Source: Branchiostoma belcheri (lineage: Eukaryota; Chordata; Leptocardii; Amphioxiformes; Branchiostomatidae). From it: 64,000 nucleotides of DNA. The position numbers and the translations under genes are program-made. Positions 36,076 through 50,706 of this stretch are shown here, in pieces (position 1 is the stretch's first letter; the number at the start of each line of letters is the position of its first letter). Under the pieces are notes generated by a model. It was not told the origin of the DNA. It made no database searches and worked only from the letters and a program-made list of their open reading frames with translations. The stretch is taken from NCBI RefSeq assembly GCF_001625305.1, contig NW_017803910.1:1979383-2043382 (forward strand). The letters run 5' to 3'.

Positions 36076-36905
36076 TCTGTCTGCGTCAAACGGCCATTAG
36101 TTATACTGGTTCTCACGTAGACTGTCCAACCCGACACTAAGTATGGAAAACTTAAGTGCGTGGAACGAAATGTCTTCCGGAACATGTTACAGTAGGTAAG
36201 GTGTTGGTACAGGCGTCGAATGGTCCAGTGGCTAGGGTGAAGGGCATGACATAACGGGTTACGGGTTCAGTTCTTTGCATTTATTGCTTAATATTGTGAC
36301 ATTGAGACAGGAGCTTTAAATGACTTTCCTCATACCACCCAGGTGTAAAATGGGTACCTGACTTCGGTTTGGGAATGTACAAAATTATGTAAAATACAGT
36401 GAAAGAAGAGGAATGGGCTTCACCTCCGGTGCATACACAGGTTCCCTGTGTGCGTCAAACGCCCATTAGTTATACTGGTTAACCCGACACTAAGTATAGA
36501 AAACTTAAGTGCGTGGAACGAAATGTCTTCCGGAACTTGTTACAGTAGGTAAGGTGTTTGTACAGGCGTCGGATGGTGCAGTGGCTAGGGTGAAGGGCAT
36601 GACATAACAGGTTACGGGTTCGGTTCTTTGCATTTATTGCTTAATATTGTGACATTGAGAAAGGAGCTTTAAATGACTTTCCTCACACCACATAGGTGTA
36701 AAATGGGTACCTGACGTCGGTTTGGATGTACAAAATTATGTAAAATACATTGAAAGAAGAGGAATAGGCATACACAGGTTCCCATTCAGTCTGCGTGCGT
36801 CAAACGGCCATTAGTTATACTGGTTAACCCGACACTATAAGTATAGAAAACGTACGTGCGTGGAACGAAATGCCATCCGCAACTTGTAGCAGGAGGTAAG
36901 CTGTT
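36076..36905 (+). repeat. Tandem array of ~350-bp units, each carrying a tRNA-like SINE
   Basis: The block caaacggccattagttatac recurs at 36087, 36456 and 36801, giving periods of 369 and 345 bp. The first two units contain a plus-strand SINE related to 34170-34465 (ccagtggctagggtg, then gttacgggttc). The third unit is cut short near 36905. Confidence 0.75.
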
Positions 36906-37004
36906 GTTACAGGCTGCTGGTATTAGCAATGTGGCAGGAAGACTGAGTCGGCCAGCGGCCAGTAGTCAAAGGTGAAGGGTAGACATCCACAGATTAGACA
37001 TAGG

Positions 37005-37170
37005 CAAGGAAACTCTGTTACTCAAGCAACTGAATAGGTTTTGAAAAATGTCAGACGTTTCAGGTAGCATCCATAGCTTTTCGTACGTCACTGATTAAAA
37101 GTATTAGATGCTACCTGAAAGGTCTGACATTTTTCAAAACCTATCCAGTTGCTTGAGTGAAAATTCCTTG
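37005..37170. mobile_element. MITE with ~60-bp inverted ends
   Basis: The left half (aaggaaactctgttactcaa...) and right half (...ttgagtgaaaattcctt) pair through long complementary arms containing ggttttgaaaaatgtcagac. Fragments of the same family are at 2270-2345 and 54490-54572. Confidence 0.7.
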
Positions 37171-39989
37171 CGTAGAGAAAGGTCGGCTTTGACGCACACT
37201 CTCTCGATCACTTCACTCATATTACATCAAATTTGAAGTGTCATATGATATCGCCAAGACTTCTGTCGTACAGTTCTCTCTAACGTAAATCAGGTAACCA
37301 AAACTTTAATACAGTTTCATTAGTTTCTTCTTGATATTTTTTTCACAATTTTTCTAGAAATAGTTGAAATAACTAAGAGAGACACTACCTTCCCGCGGAT
37401 GGATATCTCCATCCTCGAGGTAAAAAAACACCTTCGATTCCACTGGTGCACTTGCGCTTTTGCCTTTGTAGCATCGTTTAAAAGTGGACATAACACCCCT
37501 GCTATCTGTGGCCATAACTGCCCTTACTCAGCGCAAAACAGGATCGTTTAGAAGATGTCTCTCCCAGATATATTACGTCTGACAAAAACTACAATGTCGA
37601 AATAATCCCCGGGAAAGCTGTACCAGCTGTAACATCAGATGCCAATGCCTCCCAGCATGTTGATAATGGTTTTCAAGTGCAGGCAGGACTTTCCTCTTCG
37701 ATTGCCTCCATCCATCTCGCTGTAAATGGTTCAGCACGAAAACATTGAGTGCTGCAGACGGTGGCTGGATTCGTATGCGTGGGAGTAAGAGTTGGTATAT
37801 GGAGGTGAGGGCAGTTATATAAACTACCAACATAAAACTGTACGGCCTGCGTTTAACGCCCACCTGGGTATGGCGGAAACTTGATTGTAAAAGGAAACGG
37901 TCTTTCACGGCCTTGGTGGAAAGGGTTGCCCGGGAGTACGCTTTCATTGGTTCCAAAATGACAAGGTCGGACATTACCCAACAAGGTCATGTAGCTGCTA
38001 GCACGAGCTTTGGTTATCTAGTGCTGGTAAGTATTGTCTTTAACAAAATGCTAAGTATTTTTTACGTGGGATAGGTATAGGTGGAAAATTTGATTCCATT
38101 ATACCACCAAGAGTTACAACATTCTAAGCAGTCAATATGGTGAATTAATGGGATAACATTGCACCCCTGCTATCCCATTCATTTACCAGAGAGATTCAGA
38201 ATTCTTCTGTTTGGGGACTTAATGGAATTACAGTAATTTACAAGAGATTAGCATTTTCTCTATATGAATTAATGGGATATCAAGGGATTAATTTACCAGG
38301 AGGAGATTCAGAATTTCTCTATAAAACGACTGCTCGCTTAGCCATCAACAACGTTGCAAATACGTCCAATTGTAAGGACCTGTCAAAAATATACGCAGGC
38401 AGGATTCACGAAATTTCTTAGATACAGTTATACTTGATACAATAACAATATCAGTTTGTTTAACAATGGTAATTTCCTACAATTGCTGCCGTAAACCTGA
38501 GGCAAGTGGCTAATATCTTGCGAACAATCGCGACATGTATATTGAGGCCATGAACAGTAACACTATATGAGGCATAAAATGAGATAACTATAATGCCATG
38601 TAAACTGCTGCTGTTATTACTACCCAGTCTGCGGCTCTAAGGGATACGGAATGCTTCAAGCAATTTAGTTGCGAGCTCTGTATTGCCCAACCGGCTAGCA
38701 GGACCTTTCGAAGGTAGGTCCTGTTTGCAAGATACTGTCTTTATGACCTTTAAACATTAATTTGATCTCATTGATCTAACATCCCATGGAGGGGAAAAAA
38801 CTTGGTTGCGACCTTCTCTAGTTTCTAAACTTATTTCTAAACTTGTAACATCTTATGTAAAGAAAGATGACTGACATCAGGTATCAGACAGGATACACTT
38901 TTAAATGAAGCAATAGGATGTCGGTACATGATGCACTTGATGTTTTTTGGGCTTGATATGATTTTCGTATCATTTAATCAGAATTACTAAGCACGACGCA
39001 AGACGTAAGTAATATCCATGTAGATGATTGCTTCCCCAAGTCTCAGGTTCTAATCGACTGTTGGCACACTTTCACACGTTTAAAAGATGTGGGGGGGGGG
39101 TACGCTCTTCTTAGAGTGGAGTTTGACTTCTAGGGAATCGGTAAGACAGCTTCGGCTGTGCTTTTTCGGAAAGTTTTGGCTTTTTTTTCGAAAGTTTTTC
39201 CTACATGAAAGTTTGTCTTACTCAGTAGACGGGCTAGTAACCATGGACCGCCCTGCCTTGGAGGCAAATTCATCTTCTTCTAAATGTTTTTTTTAAGTTA
39301 AGTTGTTCTGACCTGAACAAAATGTTGGTGGGAAACAAGACGGGGTGTTAGACGGGTCTTGATATAGTCGTCATAGTCTACTAAAGATACGACAAGTTGC
39401 AGATGTTCAATTGCCCTACTTAACCTTAGTTCTTAGTATTATTGCTGTCAAGTAAGAAAATCCAAAAATCCAGGCCAAAGATGCTGACATGGTGGCTATA
39501 GAAAATCGGTACAGTGACCAAGAATCACGACGTTCTTTGTTTGTCTTTTGTGCGTACGATGGTCCAATTAACCTTTCACCACACTTAACCACCTGGCTCC
39601 GTTCCCAGCGGGTCGGCGTGCTCGTGCAAAAGAGCAACGATTCCCGAATGAGCCACAAAATATGTTTGTAGGGCAGGTCGTTAGGAAGCTCTAATGTGAG
39701 TGATTATGTCGGAGTGCACGAGCGTTATGTAAACCCCGGTAACATTATAGCAGTCCTGTCGTCACGAAAACTTCCTGCTGACTGGGCCATTGCCAACTAA
39801 TGTCAGAGAAGTCGTCTCGTGAATTCGAGTCGACACATCACAACTGCGTTTTTTAAGGAAATCAGCCTTAAAAGATTGTATATGTTCATGTCCAGACGCG
39901 TGCGCTGCTGTGTATAGTGAAATCATCCATTATAGACCAACTAAAGGTAAGACAATCCATCTATGTCTAACATAGAGAAACTTCCCAAT

Positions 39990-40312
39990 CCAATATTCAT
40001 CTTGCCTAGTCCTTTTCTGCATATCTGCAAGCGGCGCTTGAGCTGGCTAGGCCATGCTACGAGACTTCCATCAGATAGACTAGCAAAACAAGTCTTGAAC
40101 TGGGCCCCACAGGGTAAAAGACGCAGAGGTCGCCCCAAAATGAACTATAGACAAACAATTGAGAGGGACCTGCAAAACATAAATCTGAACTGGAAGGATG
40201 TAGGGAGACTGGCCGCTGACCGAACCTGCTGGACTGCTCTGATTGCCTCATGTGTCGGACGACACGGGAGCTCCTATTATAAATTAAAGTCTAAGTAAGT
40301 AAGTAAGTCTAG
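39990..40312 (+). mobile_element. LINE 3' end with (AAGT)n tail
   Basis: The open frame ends at 40298. It reads RRLSWLGHATRLPSDRLAKQ, then GKRRRGRPKMNYRQTIERDL, then LAADRTCWTALI: the familiar C-terminal tail of a non-LTR retrotransposon ORF2. The sequence closes with aagtaagtaagtaagt. Everything upstream (endonuclease and RT core) is missing, so it is a 5'-truncated insertion. Confidence 0.85.
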
Positions 40313-41596
40313 TCCTTTTCCCCATTAAATATTGACTTAGCTTTTGCAGATCCTTTTTTTTTTGTTCCTATAACAGCATTTGCATCAAGAAAACTTACCT
40401 TAATTTTGACAAAATACTTTATAAACACCTGTAAGGTCCAAAGAAGCCATTGGTTTGCTGTAGGTTGTCCAATACTGGTATGTTTCACGTGATGTCAGGT
40501 TCTGATCTGCTACACATCGTTTCACTCGGCATTCTCCGTATGTATAAAGATTGATTAGTAACTAGTGAAGCGCACCGAAGAATAACATTTAACTGTGCAT
40601 GTAATGAGAACATGTGTCCTGAACCTTTCGTTCTAGCGTGCTGCAATCAATCATAACCGATTCTACCCATTACACAAAACAAAAACAATCTTTTATAGAA
40701 TTCTTTATTGCAAGTTCATGCCCAGGGGCTAATTGCAAACAAACATTGACAAGAACAGTGAGTACAGAATGTAGTGATATAAAGCTATATGCTAACACGA
40801 CCTACTTATCTAACTTACTATCTCTACTTAAAACTAATAACATTGGTGTACAATATAATAAAGAGTAAATATGTAATACATAAACAGGTAGGAGGAACAT
40901 GGTAACTTCTATTCTATTCTATTATTCTAGCCAATCATATATGGCATATCTATTCCAAGTTGTGACACAAGATTTGCAGTGGATAGACAGGTGCAAAATT
41001 CTATGCTGTTTTCGTTGACATCAGCTTTTTCAACCAATCTTCAAAAGATAATGAGACGTTTCATGAAATATACATGCATCTTCTCCACTGCCTTATAAGT
41101 ACGTGAAAGATGCGCCCGGAAACCATCAAAGCCACAATTTCAAAAACCTGATAACATCAATCAAATTAAAGAAGGCAGGAGAGGAAAGGTTCTTTAATCA
41201 TTATGTTTCATTTTGATGATGAGAAAAGCTTGAAGCTCCTTCAATGGCCCACCAGTTGTTGGCGACCGGGAGCTAGATTCTGGAACTTTCTTCATATCGA
41301 CCAAAACCAGGACGTCAGGCAGACCAAGGATTTTGACGACTTACGAAAAACCAATAGTAGAGTTATCCTACTTGAAACTAATCTGGTAAAATTCCAGCAA
41401 AGGAATTGATCATCGAGTCCTCAACTTGTGTATTTGAGTCCTGGCCAAAAAGAGGATGTCTCTAGCAAAAGAAGACAACTATATCCAAATATGTAAAGTC
41501 CTCTCCGCAACTATTGGCATTGTCTCATATGGTGGCGCTCATCTCCATTTCTGTAGCCCTTAGGCCACACAGTTGTGCAATCACTACAGCAGGAGG

Positions 41597-41772
41597 CTAG
41601 TCCACTGGTAGTAGTGTGCGTTTAACTCCTATACTCTTTCCCAAATGCTGATTGTTAAAGCGGAGAAACGAGTATGTACCATTTTTAAAGTCTTTGGTAT
41701 GACTCGGCCGGGGATCGAACTCACAACCTACCGAATGCAAGGCGAGTACTCTACCCGTCTGGCCAATGTAAA
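41597..41772 (-). mobile_element. tRNA-like SINE, fourth type
   Basis: The minus-strand head has TGGCCAGACGGGTAGAGTA (A-box-like) and GAGTTCGATCCC (B box), then a body with gggaaagagtat. Fold and length do not give a convincing functional tRNA. Confidence 0.55.
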
Positions 41773-42036
41773 GTAGGCTGGAAAAACCTACATGGCGCCA
41801 AGTGACTACCAAAGAAGAATCTTAGACATGACCTTATTCCCTAAGGCCTACTGTCGGGCGACATGTAGATGCCCATGGGCGTATCTGAAAGGCAAGATTC
41901 AGGACTCTTCCTGTGGTGTAGGATGACTTCAAAGTTGTTTTTGAGCCAGCGCCGCGGGAGTCATAAATTAACTGTAACTCAATGACGTCAACGGACGTAC
42001 CCAGACGTACCGTAAAGTTTTACCCAGCCGCAATGT

Positions 42037-42765
42037 CAGTTGAAAAGTCACACAAAATTCGGCACGCTACATTGCAGCCTGCTTTTCTCATTGACAAAAG
42101 CTTTAATTTAGGAGAATTATGGCCGTGTTCAAATAGAGGAAGTGGCAAGGTCTGCCAACACACTTAAGATAAGATGCCGATCCTGAAAACCTTACTCACA
42201 AGGCATGATGCTAGTTGAAAAGTCACACAAAAATCAATGAACATATTCAATGATTCGGCACGCTACACTGCAGCCCGCTTTGCCCATTGATAGATTCTTT
42301 AATTTAGCAGGATTGTCGCTGTGGTCAAATGGATGGAAGCAAAGTGGCAGGCCCTGCCAACACACTTTAGAGAAGATGTCGATTATGGGAATCCTTACGC
42401 ACAAGGCATGGTTCAGTTTGGAAGTTATCCAGGTTCGATCGCTTCTACCAAATGGGGGAACAGATCTACTAGTACGTGTAGTTTTTTTTAATGCTGAGAT
42501 ACCTGCAATCCTTGATAGATTTTTCGTTGTTATGATGTTATTTTAGCACTCCAGGGCTTATATGTAGAGTTTTGTTGTGATTTAGCACTTCTAGGCTTAT
42601 GTACAGACTTTTTATCCAGCTTGGAAGGTATTCAAGTCCGATTGCTTCGACCAAGTCGAGAAAAACAGATCTATTGGTACTTGCAAGTTTTTATAAGACC
42701 CTGAGTTACCTTCAATCTTCGATAGCTTTAACACTTCAAGGTATATGTAAAGTTTTGTTGTGATG
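42037..42765 (+). repeat. Two adjacent tandem duplications
   Basis: 42037-42211 and 42212-42420 share gttgaaaagtcacacaaaa, gccaacacactt and cacaaggcatg. 42420-42560 and 42600-42765 share a second unit (aacagatctactagtac-like). Both pairs have diverged and are non-coding. Confidence 0.6.
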
Positions 42766-45700
42766 TCATTTAAAAGTCAACTTGAAAGTTACGCTGAAGT
42801 ATGATATGAATATTCTACTTCTCCAACAGCGATAACGTTAACAATGTTATCTACCAAAAGCATATTCTGGCTCCCTTATTGTAGATGCCAGATTAATTCC
42901 ATGTGCTTTCTGCCAACACAATGATGAAAAATTACAGGACTGATTTGCAGTGAATAAAGCTTTTATTTCTTCAAAAATCGTTAAAGACACGCGCCGTCCG
43001 TGAAATATGAGGCCGGAGATGGGATAACGATTCGTCTGTCTGAGAACATGTCAGTACAAGATGCAGAACAAGTCAACCTTTTAGCTTCGTATCGAGGGCT
43101 ACGCCTGATATTTCATGCACGGCAGGGGTCTGAATTTGTACCGAGCGAGGTGAACTGTACTTACGACGTGTGTCCTTGAGTGATAGGCGTATACCAGCTT
43201 ACCATGACGGATTTTATGTGTAATATTCTCGTAGCAATGACCCAGGAGAAAACAATAAAATGAGATAGAATGCACCCAGGGTAACAACTTCCTTATACTG
43301 CATTGAACATGTTATACGACCGCCACACTTCTTGAATCTGCATTCAAAATAAACAACCGGAACCATCTTATACATAACTCTGGACATTTTACATCAATAT
43401 TCAAGTCCTCTATTCTATTACACACTAGAATGGGCACACACTCTGGACGATGTTCTAAATGCCGTTGCCGCTGAAGTTACCCTTTATGAATACACTCTTT
43501 CAGAATATGCTGTGGTGGAAACTCTTCAATCATGACGGTTTTTCTCAGACCACTGACTTTAGAGAATCCTGATTTAAGGCTGGGATATTCCCGTGGCGTC
43601 TGCGATCTTTGCGGTCCTCTATTTTCACATCGTTTCGTCTATACTGAATCGATTTGGTCGTTTCACCATCTCATTCAAGCCTGTAGACTTAACGAACAGC
43701 TTTAGATCTGATTTAATGGATTCAGGTGCTGTTAAAACTGTCAATTGGCATAACACTACGTATAAAGACTATTTTTAACCTTAGGCTAATATAACAATCA
43801 GTATAGATTATAGGCAGCATAGACACATTCACCAATCGATATGGTCATTTTATCGGTGCATAGGTCACGTTGATAATTAAATGGCTTATGGACAAAAGAC
43901 AGCCTTTCAATAATCTCATCATTTATAGATATATTAATAGACAAAACATTAAGTCTCATATCTAGAGGCGGATTCTTTCGTGAATCTTAAGGTATATTTT
44001 TTGATGTGTGTCTATATCAGAAGTCTAAATGCAAAGTTATTCAAAAGAAGCACGTTAACATTTTAATTCACGTTCATGGCTATTTCTAACATATTTATAT
44101 GTTTGTTTTATAACATTGCCTTTGTGTGCTGAATTCTGTGAGCACCAACAACTGGAAGTTTGTCATGCCATGTTACATTGCTTCGTCTGACAAACTGAAG
44201 CAGCAGTAGGCAGTACTTCAAATAACTATTCCAACGACGTCTTTCAAAAAGCGATTTCCGGTTCTTTAGTGTCCAACTACAAAGCTCCATGTTTTAAGCC
44301 AGCGAGAAAAATTATACACTGCCACCTCTCACACCCTCTGTCCTTTCAGCACAGTTTACTGTAATTCCTGATTTGTTCACTGTACTGATAAGTTCACTGT
44401 TTTCACTGTTGCTTCTGTACAGTGAACTTATCATTACAGTTAACAAATAATTCCTGGACTTTCTTTTTTCTGCACCTGTCACCACCGTGAACATATAGTT
44501 CCGTGAACATGTCCATTTTTCTCAGACCGTGAAATTTTGCTACCGTGAACATAAAGTGAATTACAGTATTTATAGCATGTGCAGGCTACACACTCATCAT
44601 GGGATGGCACGGATGAAATTTAGAAAGCCCTTGAGCCCTGACACACAGTTAATTGTCCCTACCCATCACATAAGGTCTAATACGTGCGCCAACCTCTGCT
44701 ATAGCCACCACATCACCAGCAAGTTGAGTTGATAGATACGTAGGCTCTTACATTGAGAAAATACAAGTAATGATGGGTATTAAGGGCCCAAAATAGATGA
44801 ATCTGCATTACTCTAATGGGATGTGGTTGATCCTACGGGCAATTCATCACAGCTTAACGTCAAACAGACTTTAAATAAACAATCAGAGGAGGATCTCAAA
44901 GCGCTTAGGCCTGGTTATTATTATCCAAGTCAGCGGAACGAAAAGCAATTTCTGTTCTGTCTTATACCAGTCATACTAACTATTATTGAACAATACATAC
45001 TGTCCTAAAGTTAGAGTTAGAACTAGACTGATTAAGAAACATATTTATTGTAGAATCAATATAACCAACTCTAGATAACAAGTTCACACGTATCTGCTAC
45101 TCTATTGCATAGCCACAAAGCCTATGTTATTGTTTAACCTGACCAAAGATGTTGCATGAGAAGGCAAAATAGAGGAGACGTAATTTCTGAAACCTGTGAC
45201 AAGGGTCTGTTTGGTCTAATCACCTGGTGTCATCAGTACAACCTCAGGTCTGACACGGTTGGTTTACTTTCTGGTCATACGCCTAGAGACACGCCAGCCT
45301 CCTCAACACTTGCTTCTGTCACAGTATCGACAAACAAGTGGCAGGAGATGGATTGGCAGCTAACACCGGGTTCTGGTTGAACAAGAAATCCCCCGTACGT
45401 CAGGTAGGGTCACTCCGGAAAGCTGCAATTAATCAAAAAGCTGCAGTTGGACAGATTTGGCTGCCAGTTAAGATGGATCTGTAGCCGTGATTTCACATCA
45501 ACAACAAGGCTTCCTAATTCTACACCATAATCTTGGCCGGTAGCGGCACTTACAATCAGCGGAGGCCCATGTGGAAATGCCCGGGTCGGATAATCCCAAT
45601 TGAACATTAAAACGCTCTTTCGTGCGTACGACATCATTTGATTACGCTAACTTTGTTATTTTCTCTGAGGCACCGACCTATATTTTATTTTGCAAAGCGC

Positions 45701-48700
45701 GGCTATATCGAGTTACAAATTATGCTTTTGTGTTGTCTCCTGTTGACAGCACACTGGAAGGCTTTAGAACTAGAAATTCGGGTCCTGACTTCTGAGGGAA
45801 CATCTCCAATGTTTCAGAGAGCTACCCTCAGGACGTGATAAACATTAACAACTACCGAAACCGCTAAGATGCCCAAACTACAAAGAGTAGAGTCTTTGAA
45901 GTTGTAGCCTTTTTACCAGATCCAAACATACATCAAAGCATAAAAGGGATAAATGCAAGCCGCAGTGCAGGTCGTTGGTTTGGGGCTGTTCCTTCATTAT
46001 ACAAAGTTTGGCTGCATCATAACTAGAAAATTGAGTTGGTATCGATTGGGTGTAATGTAAAACAAAAGCAATTTTCTTAGTTCTTTAATCAATTGTTTTT
46101 AAACTAAATCGAATCGCATAGTTGGTTTGTGTTGCATATAATCGCATTATCCTCCTTATGGCACACTATTATACCCATTACATTGATTAACTTTCAGTAG
46201 CTTGGCCAAATGTCATGGACAAAGAATAAACACTCATACATAATGGATTTGTCATTCTGTATGGTGGGATAATGGGTAAATGGAAGAACGTATGGATAAC
46301 TGGATATTTGGACTTTAATCTAGTACATTGAAAATTCATATGGCATAAGCACTCACAAAATAGAAGACAAGACAAACTTTTCTTAAGATCATAGGCTGAA
46401 AAAGTACTTAGAATGCAACCAGGAAGACATTAGTTAACACATCCTATTCGCTGAGCAAACACATGACTAGTAGCTAACTATGATAATATTCTTCTTCAAG
46501 ACTTTTGTATTTATATTGTAGGAAATTTCCCCAATGTTTCATCCTTATATTTGAAGAAAACTAGAGTCGGGGTCCCCACGCTTGGTGAATTTGCATAAGA
46601 TGTGTTTAAGTCACGGAAATACATTTGGTACGAAATCAGCCATCAGGGAGCAGGACTGGTATAAAAGGAATCAAAATATACCAATTTTGCCTACTGCTTA
46701 TCTCCTAATATGATTCAATCTGAAACAAAATTGTCATCATAAGTTTTAATTAGTCGAGTATTCAGTCTCATTACATGTATCATCCAATTATTTCAGCCTA
46801 TTGTAAGTCCTTTCCTCGGGGACCTTTTCAGTCTTCCAATCACGTGTCGTCTTCAGTCTACGTCACCAGTAATCAGGCTAGGCAACCAATACTCTCTCAC
46901 AGATAAAGCCTGGGTCTCCTACTCCTTGGTTCTGATAACTCTTCTCTCAGCGGCTGTACGCAAGGGTCCCTATACCACCCACCACGTCATATGTGCAGTA
47001 TGTGCTGACCAGAGCAAGGCTACAGAACACACTTGTGGGTCTTGGATTTGGTACGTTCAGTGCTTGTGTGTGCGCGGAAGGTGTAGAAAGCAAGTTGTCC
47101 AAGTAGGGTAGCGGCCAGCTGCTCGTAGGTTTGACGGATCGCGCCTGTCTGCATGCGGCGTTGACGGTCTTTTCAGCTCGGTAAGTGTCATTATGTGGCT
47201 TTTGCCTTGATTGTATTGATCTTATCTCATAAACAATGCATTCAACTGTGAATAATAACTCCTGTTACCGAGCCATTTTGCAAATGACAAAGATGTTAGA
47301 CTGCTCTCGTGACTGTTAGCGATGATTTTTCAACATTAACCTGTCAGTTTCCAAATTGAAAGAAGAAGAATAGATACGGATTGAACAATAACATACCTCC
47401 AAATGTGTTCTACATGCTTCACAGTCCACCGTTATTGTTTTATTGAAAGAAGGGTTAAAGATGGTGAAGACATAAACGTGCCAGCCAAAACGTACTAGAT
47501 ATTCTTTGCGAATCAACTCGTTTTGTTGGTTATACATTCAACACTGATCGTTTGTTAATTCATACATGAAAGACATTACGGTTTTATAAAATAATATTGC
47601 CCGGCCAAGATCTCTCCACTCCCTGTTGCCTTCCTCTCATGATGTTGTGCCAGAATCTGTTCCAGTTCGATTAACCTCTTCATCCACAATCTATTACTTG
47701 CCAACGAGTAATACAATTGGAAAAGTTGATGCTCTCGGGATGGCGTATTCTGGAGGCTGCTGGCAAGCATTGATATCAGCCAGTCAGCCGCGAACACCTG
47801 CGATGACCTCCGCTCACTCGATGCAACCTCTGCTGCTGCAAAGACTTATCCTGTGGTTAGTTCAGGCAGAAGAAGAATCAGGTAGAAAATAGGGAATTAG
47901 GAATAAACGGTTTTCTGGTATGATTCCATTTACTAATATCATATAGAGATTGCCGGAGCTCATTGAGTGTGGAATTACTTGCTTGAACTTCGTTCATTTG
48001 TATGCCGGGAGCAGGGCCCTTGGTCAAGTCCGTATCATGGGTTTAAGCAACATCGTTCAACACGATGTATACTGCATTATCACCTAAATAATTGATAGAG
48101 GAAAGGTGAATGGAGTTCAAAGGAAGGCACGAAAATGGCCACATTTAATACTAAGATAGAGTTTTTAAAATGTGCTTACATAACGCAAGCAGCAACGCGT
48201 TTTACCCATGAACAATCCCAAAGGTACCTCCAAATCTATTTTGAAATACCGCCTGAAAAGTAACATCAATGGCTTTATCTATGTTCTAGACCCCTTTTCT
48301 CACTTTGCTCTGGCTTCCGCTTCAGGAAATCTGATCATAGCGCCGGAGCTTCAAAGGAAAACCTGTTTGAACCTATTTGTATTCTGCTGCTAAACCAGCA
48401 TCGCGGCTAGACAGTAGCCGTGTCAGAGGCGGTATTTGTGGGTGATGACTTAATAAAAACCATCTTATACTCATATATCGTGAGTTCTATTACACTGACG
48501 CCTTGGGATATCTGTCCCGAGCAGGTATGAGATTTTATTACATTCAGTATGATGTGCCCTGGTGCACAAAATGGCAGGTCTCTCGGGACTTACACTATGT
48601 TATGAAATGATTAAATGTGCATGATCGTAATTTCATTTGGTCATTGATGTGTCTACACGCCTTGGTGCAGACCTTAAGAAAGTGTTACACTTTATCGTAG

Positions 48701-50042
48701 GCTACTTCCTTCAACGGTCTATTGGTCCAATGATTCGTTATGGCATGAGGCATTCATCTGGCACAGGAGGATATTAGGCGTTATAGCCGGGGCAAAAGGC
48801 CCTCGCAAAATTTAATCAGAAATATTCGCTGTATAGGATCACAGGTCATTTCTATGGCGTGTATATCATCTTAGTTTGAAGACAGGCTTTAGCAAGTAAT
48901 ATCAATTTCTTTTCAACTATGGGGAGAGAAATGATACTTTCTAGTCGAATTAGATTGATACGATGTTACAGATGTTACAGGTGTTGATTCGAATAGCAAC
49001 CCCAGACGCATATACCTCACATGACTATTGCAGGCATTGCATTCTGGAATTCGCTTCCATTTAAAGGAATCCAATGCAATTTCAGGGTGGCAAAACTGGA
49101 AATATACTGAATAAGGCAATCTGTATGATATTGACACATACTTTAGGCATTTAAAACTGCAAAAAAAGTCCCAAGATTAGTCCTTTAGTTTCTGGGTTGT
49201 ACTCTAAAAAATCAATCCAGGTTCTTCCAGTAACCGTTTTTTTTTCTCAGAATTTTGGGCATTTTTGCTCCATGAATGTCGATATACATTGGGACAGTGT
49301 TGTTTCAACTTCGTATGTAGATAAGTGACTAGAATATTGACTTTGAAACATATGGTTTCGAAGCCCTAAAAACTGCATTGGATGCCTTTAATCTGACCAC
49401 AAGAAGTGACTACCAATTATTCTGATGTCTTATCGTCCAGGTCATCGGTTCCTTCTCAGGAGCTGGTGCAGGCTGATTGGGGCCCTTCTTATTGGCATGA
49501 CTTGTGTCCCAATCAGTCCGCTGCACTGATTGCTTCATGATTGTCCTTTGCTTAAACCTCCTCTCCTCGCCAGCTCCATGTCCAACCTTTTACGTGTGGC
49601 TGATTCTGGCTGTGTTTATAACGGTTTGGTGTGATAAGCGCCATGCAGAGCGGAAATATCATAGACCTGACCTTTCCTATGACGATTCCTAATGGCATTG
49701 AGGACCTTCTGTGAATGATGTAGATGTCCGTGGAAGTAGAGCATGCCATATGGGACCTCCATCGCTGTTCGAGGCACTTAAAACGGCAGAATTCGCCCTG
49801 ATTTCCCTTTGTAAGCTGGCTAAAATATTGATGAGCCATTTATACGTTAAAAGTCTGAAGAACTAAGTCATTTAGTCCGCTCTGTCTCAATGTAATATAT
49901 CGCCCAGTTACAATCTTCTTCGCTGTGAAAAATTAGGTCAGTGTCTCCATTGTACATATTTAAAGTTACGCTAAATCACTCAAGGGGAAAAAGCCATCAT
50001 GTTCGTTAATTGCTTTGTTGCCAAGAGTACTACAAGGTCAGA

Positions 50043-50706
50043 CAGCGATTTATCTACGGTACATATCAGCTGAGGATGTATGCTATTCATTTCTGAACCT
50101 AGTTCTGATATTTAGAGCGCCGCAATGCAAATGTCAACGTTTAATTAGGGAAACTGGTGAGTATATTTCGTTGTCAACTTCTCAATAGCGCTAGATTCAT
50201 GCAAGGCCAAATGTATTCCATGCAGAAGTCGTATACAAACAATACCAAACATATACAAAGGTCCAGGGAAAAAATATTTGGATTCTACACGCTGAACGGC
50301 AGCAGGTTTATCTGAGTTGTAAGGGTGCGGTACGGTCGTCTGTCGTACATGTACATGTAGGTGCACCGTGGTAGGTGCGTAAACTAGGGGCACTTTAGGA
50401 ATAGCTGTACGTGTGTGGTAAGAACTCCAGCGAACGGTCAGTATTAGTTGGCGGTTGGTTTTGTCACAGATTACTGTCTACGATATCAAAATCGCACGGC
50501 AACTTACGACGAATGTGACCGCATCTTAACGCAAGCGATTTATCTACGGTACATATCAGTTAAGGATGTATGCTATTCATTTCTGAATCAGGTTGGGCTG
50601 ATATCTAGTGCACCGTAATGCAAAGGTTAGCGTTTAATTAAGGAAACTGGTGAGTGTATTTCGTTGTCAACCTCTCAATAGCAGTAGATTCATGCAAGGC
50701 CAGATG
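50043..50706 (+). repeat. Spaced direct duplication, ~170-bp units
   Basis: 50043-50213 recurs at 50534-50706 in the same orientation, sharing for example agcgatttatctacggtaca, cgtttaatta and gattcatgcaaggcca. About 320 bp of unrelated sequence lies between. Confidence 0.7.

Noticed and set aside
37573..37974. 133-codon minus-strand ORF with a hydrophobic stretch
   Set aside because: No recognised family, no clear splice partners and surrounded by repeats. It could be a short exon, but cannot be supported by reading alone.
41690..41772. Second tRNA-like sequence
   Set aside because: Has A and B boxes, but is followed by a SINE-like body and lacks a good cloverleaf. Kept as a SINE, not as a tRNA gene.
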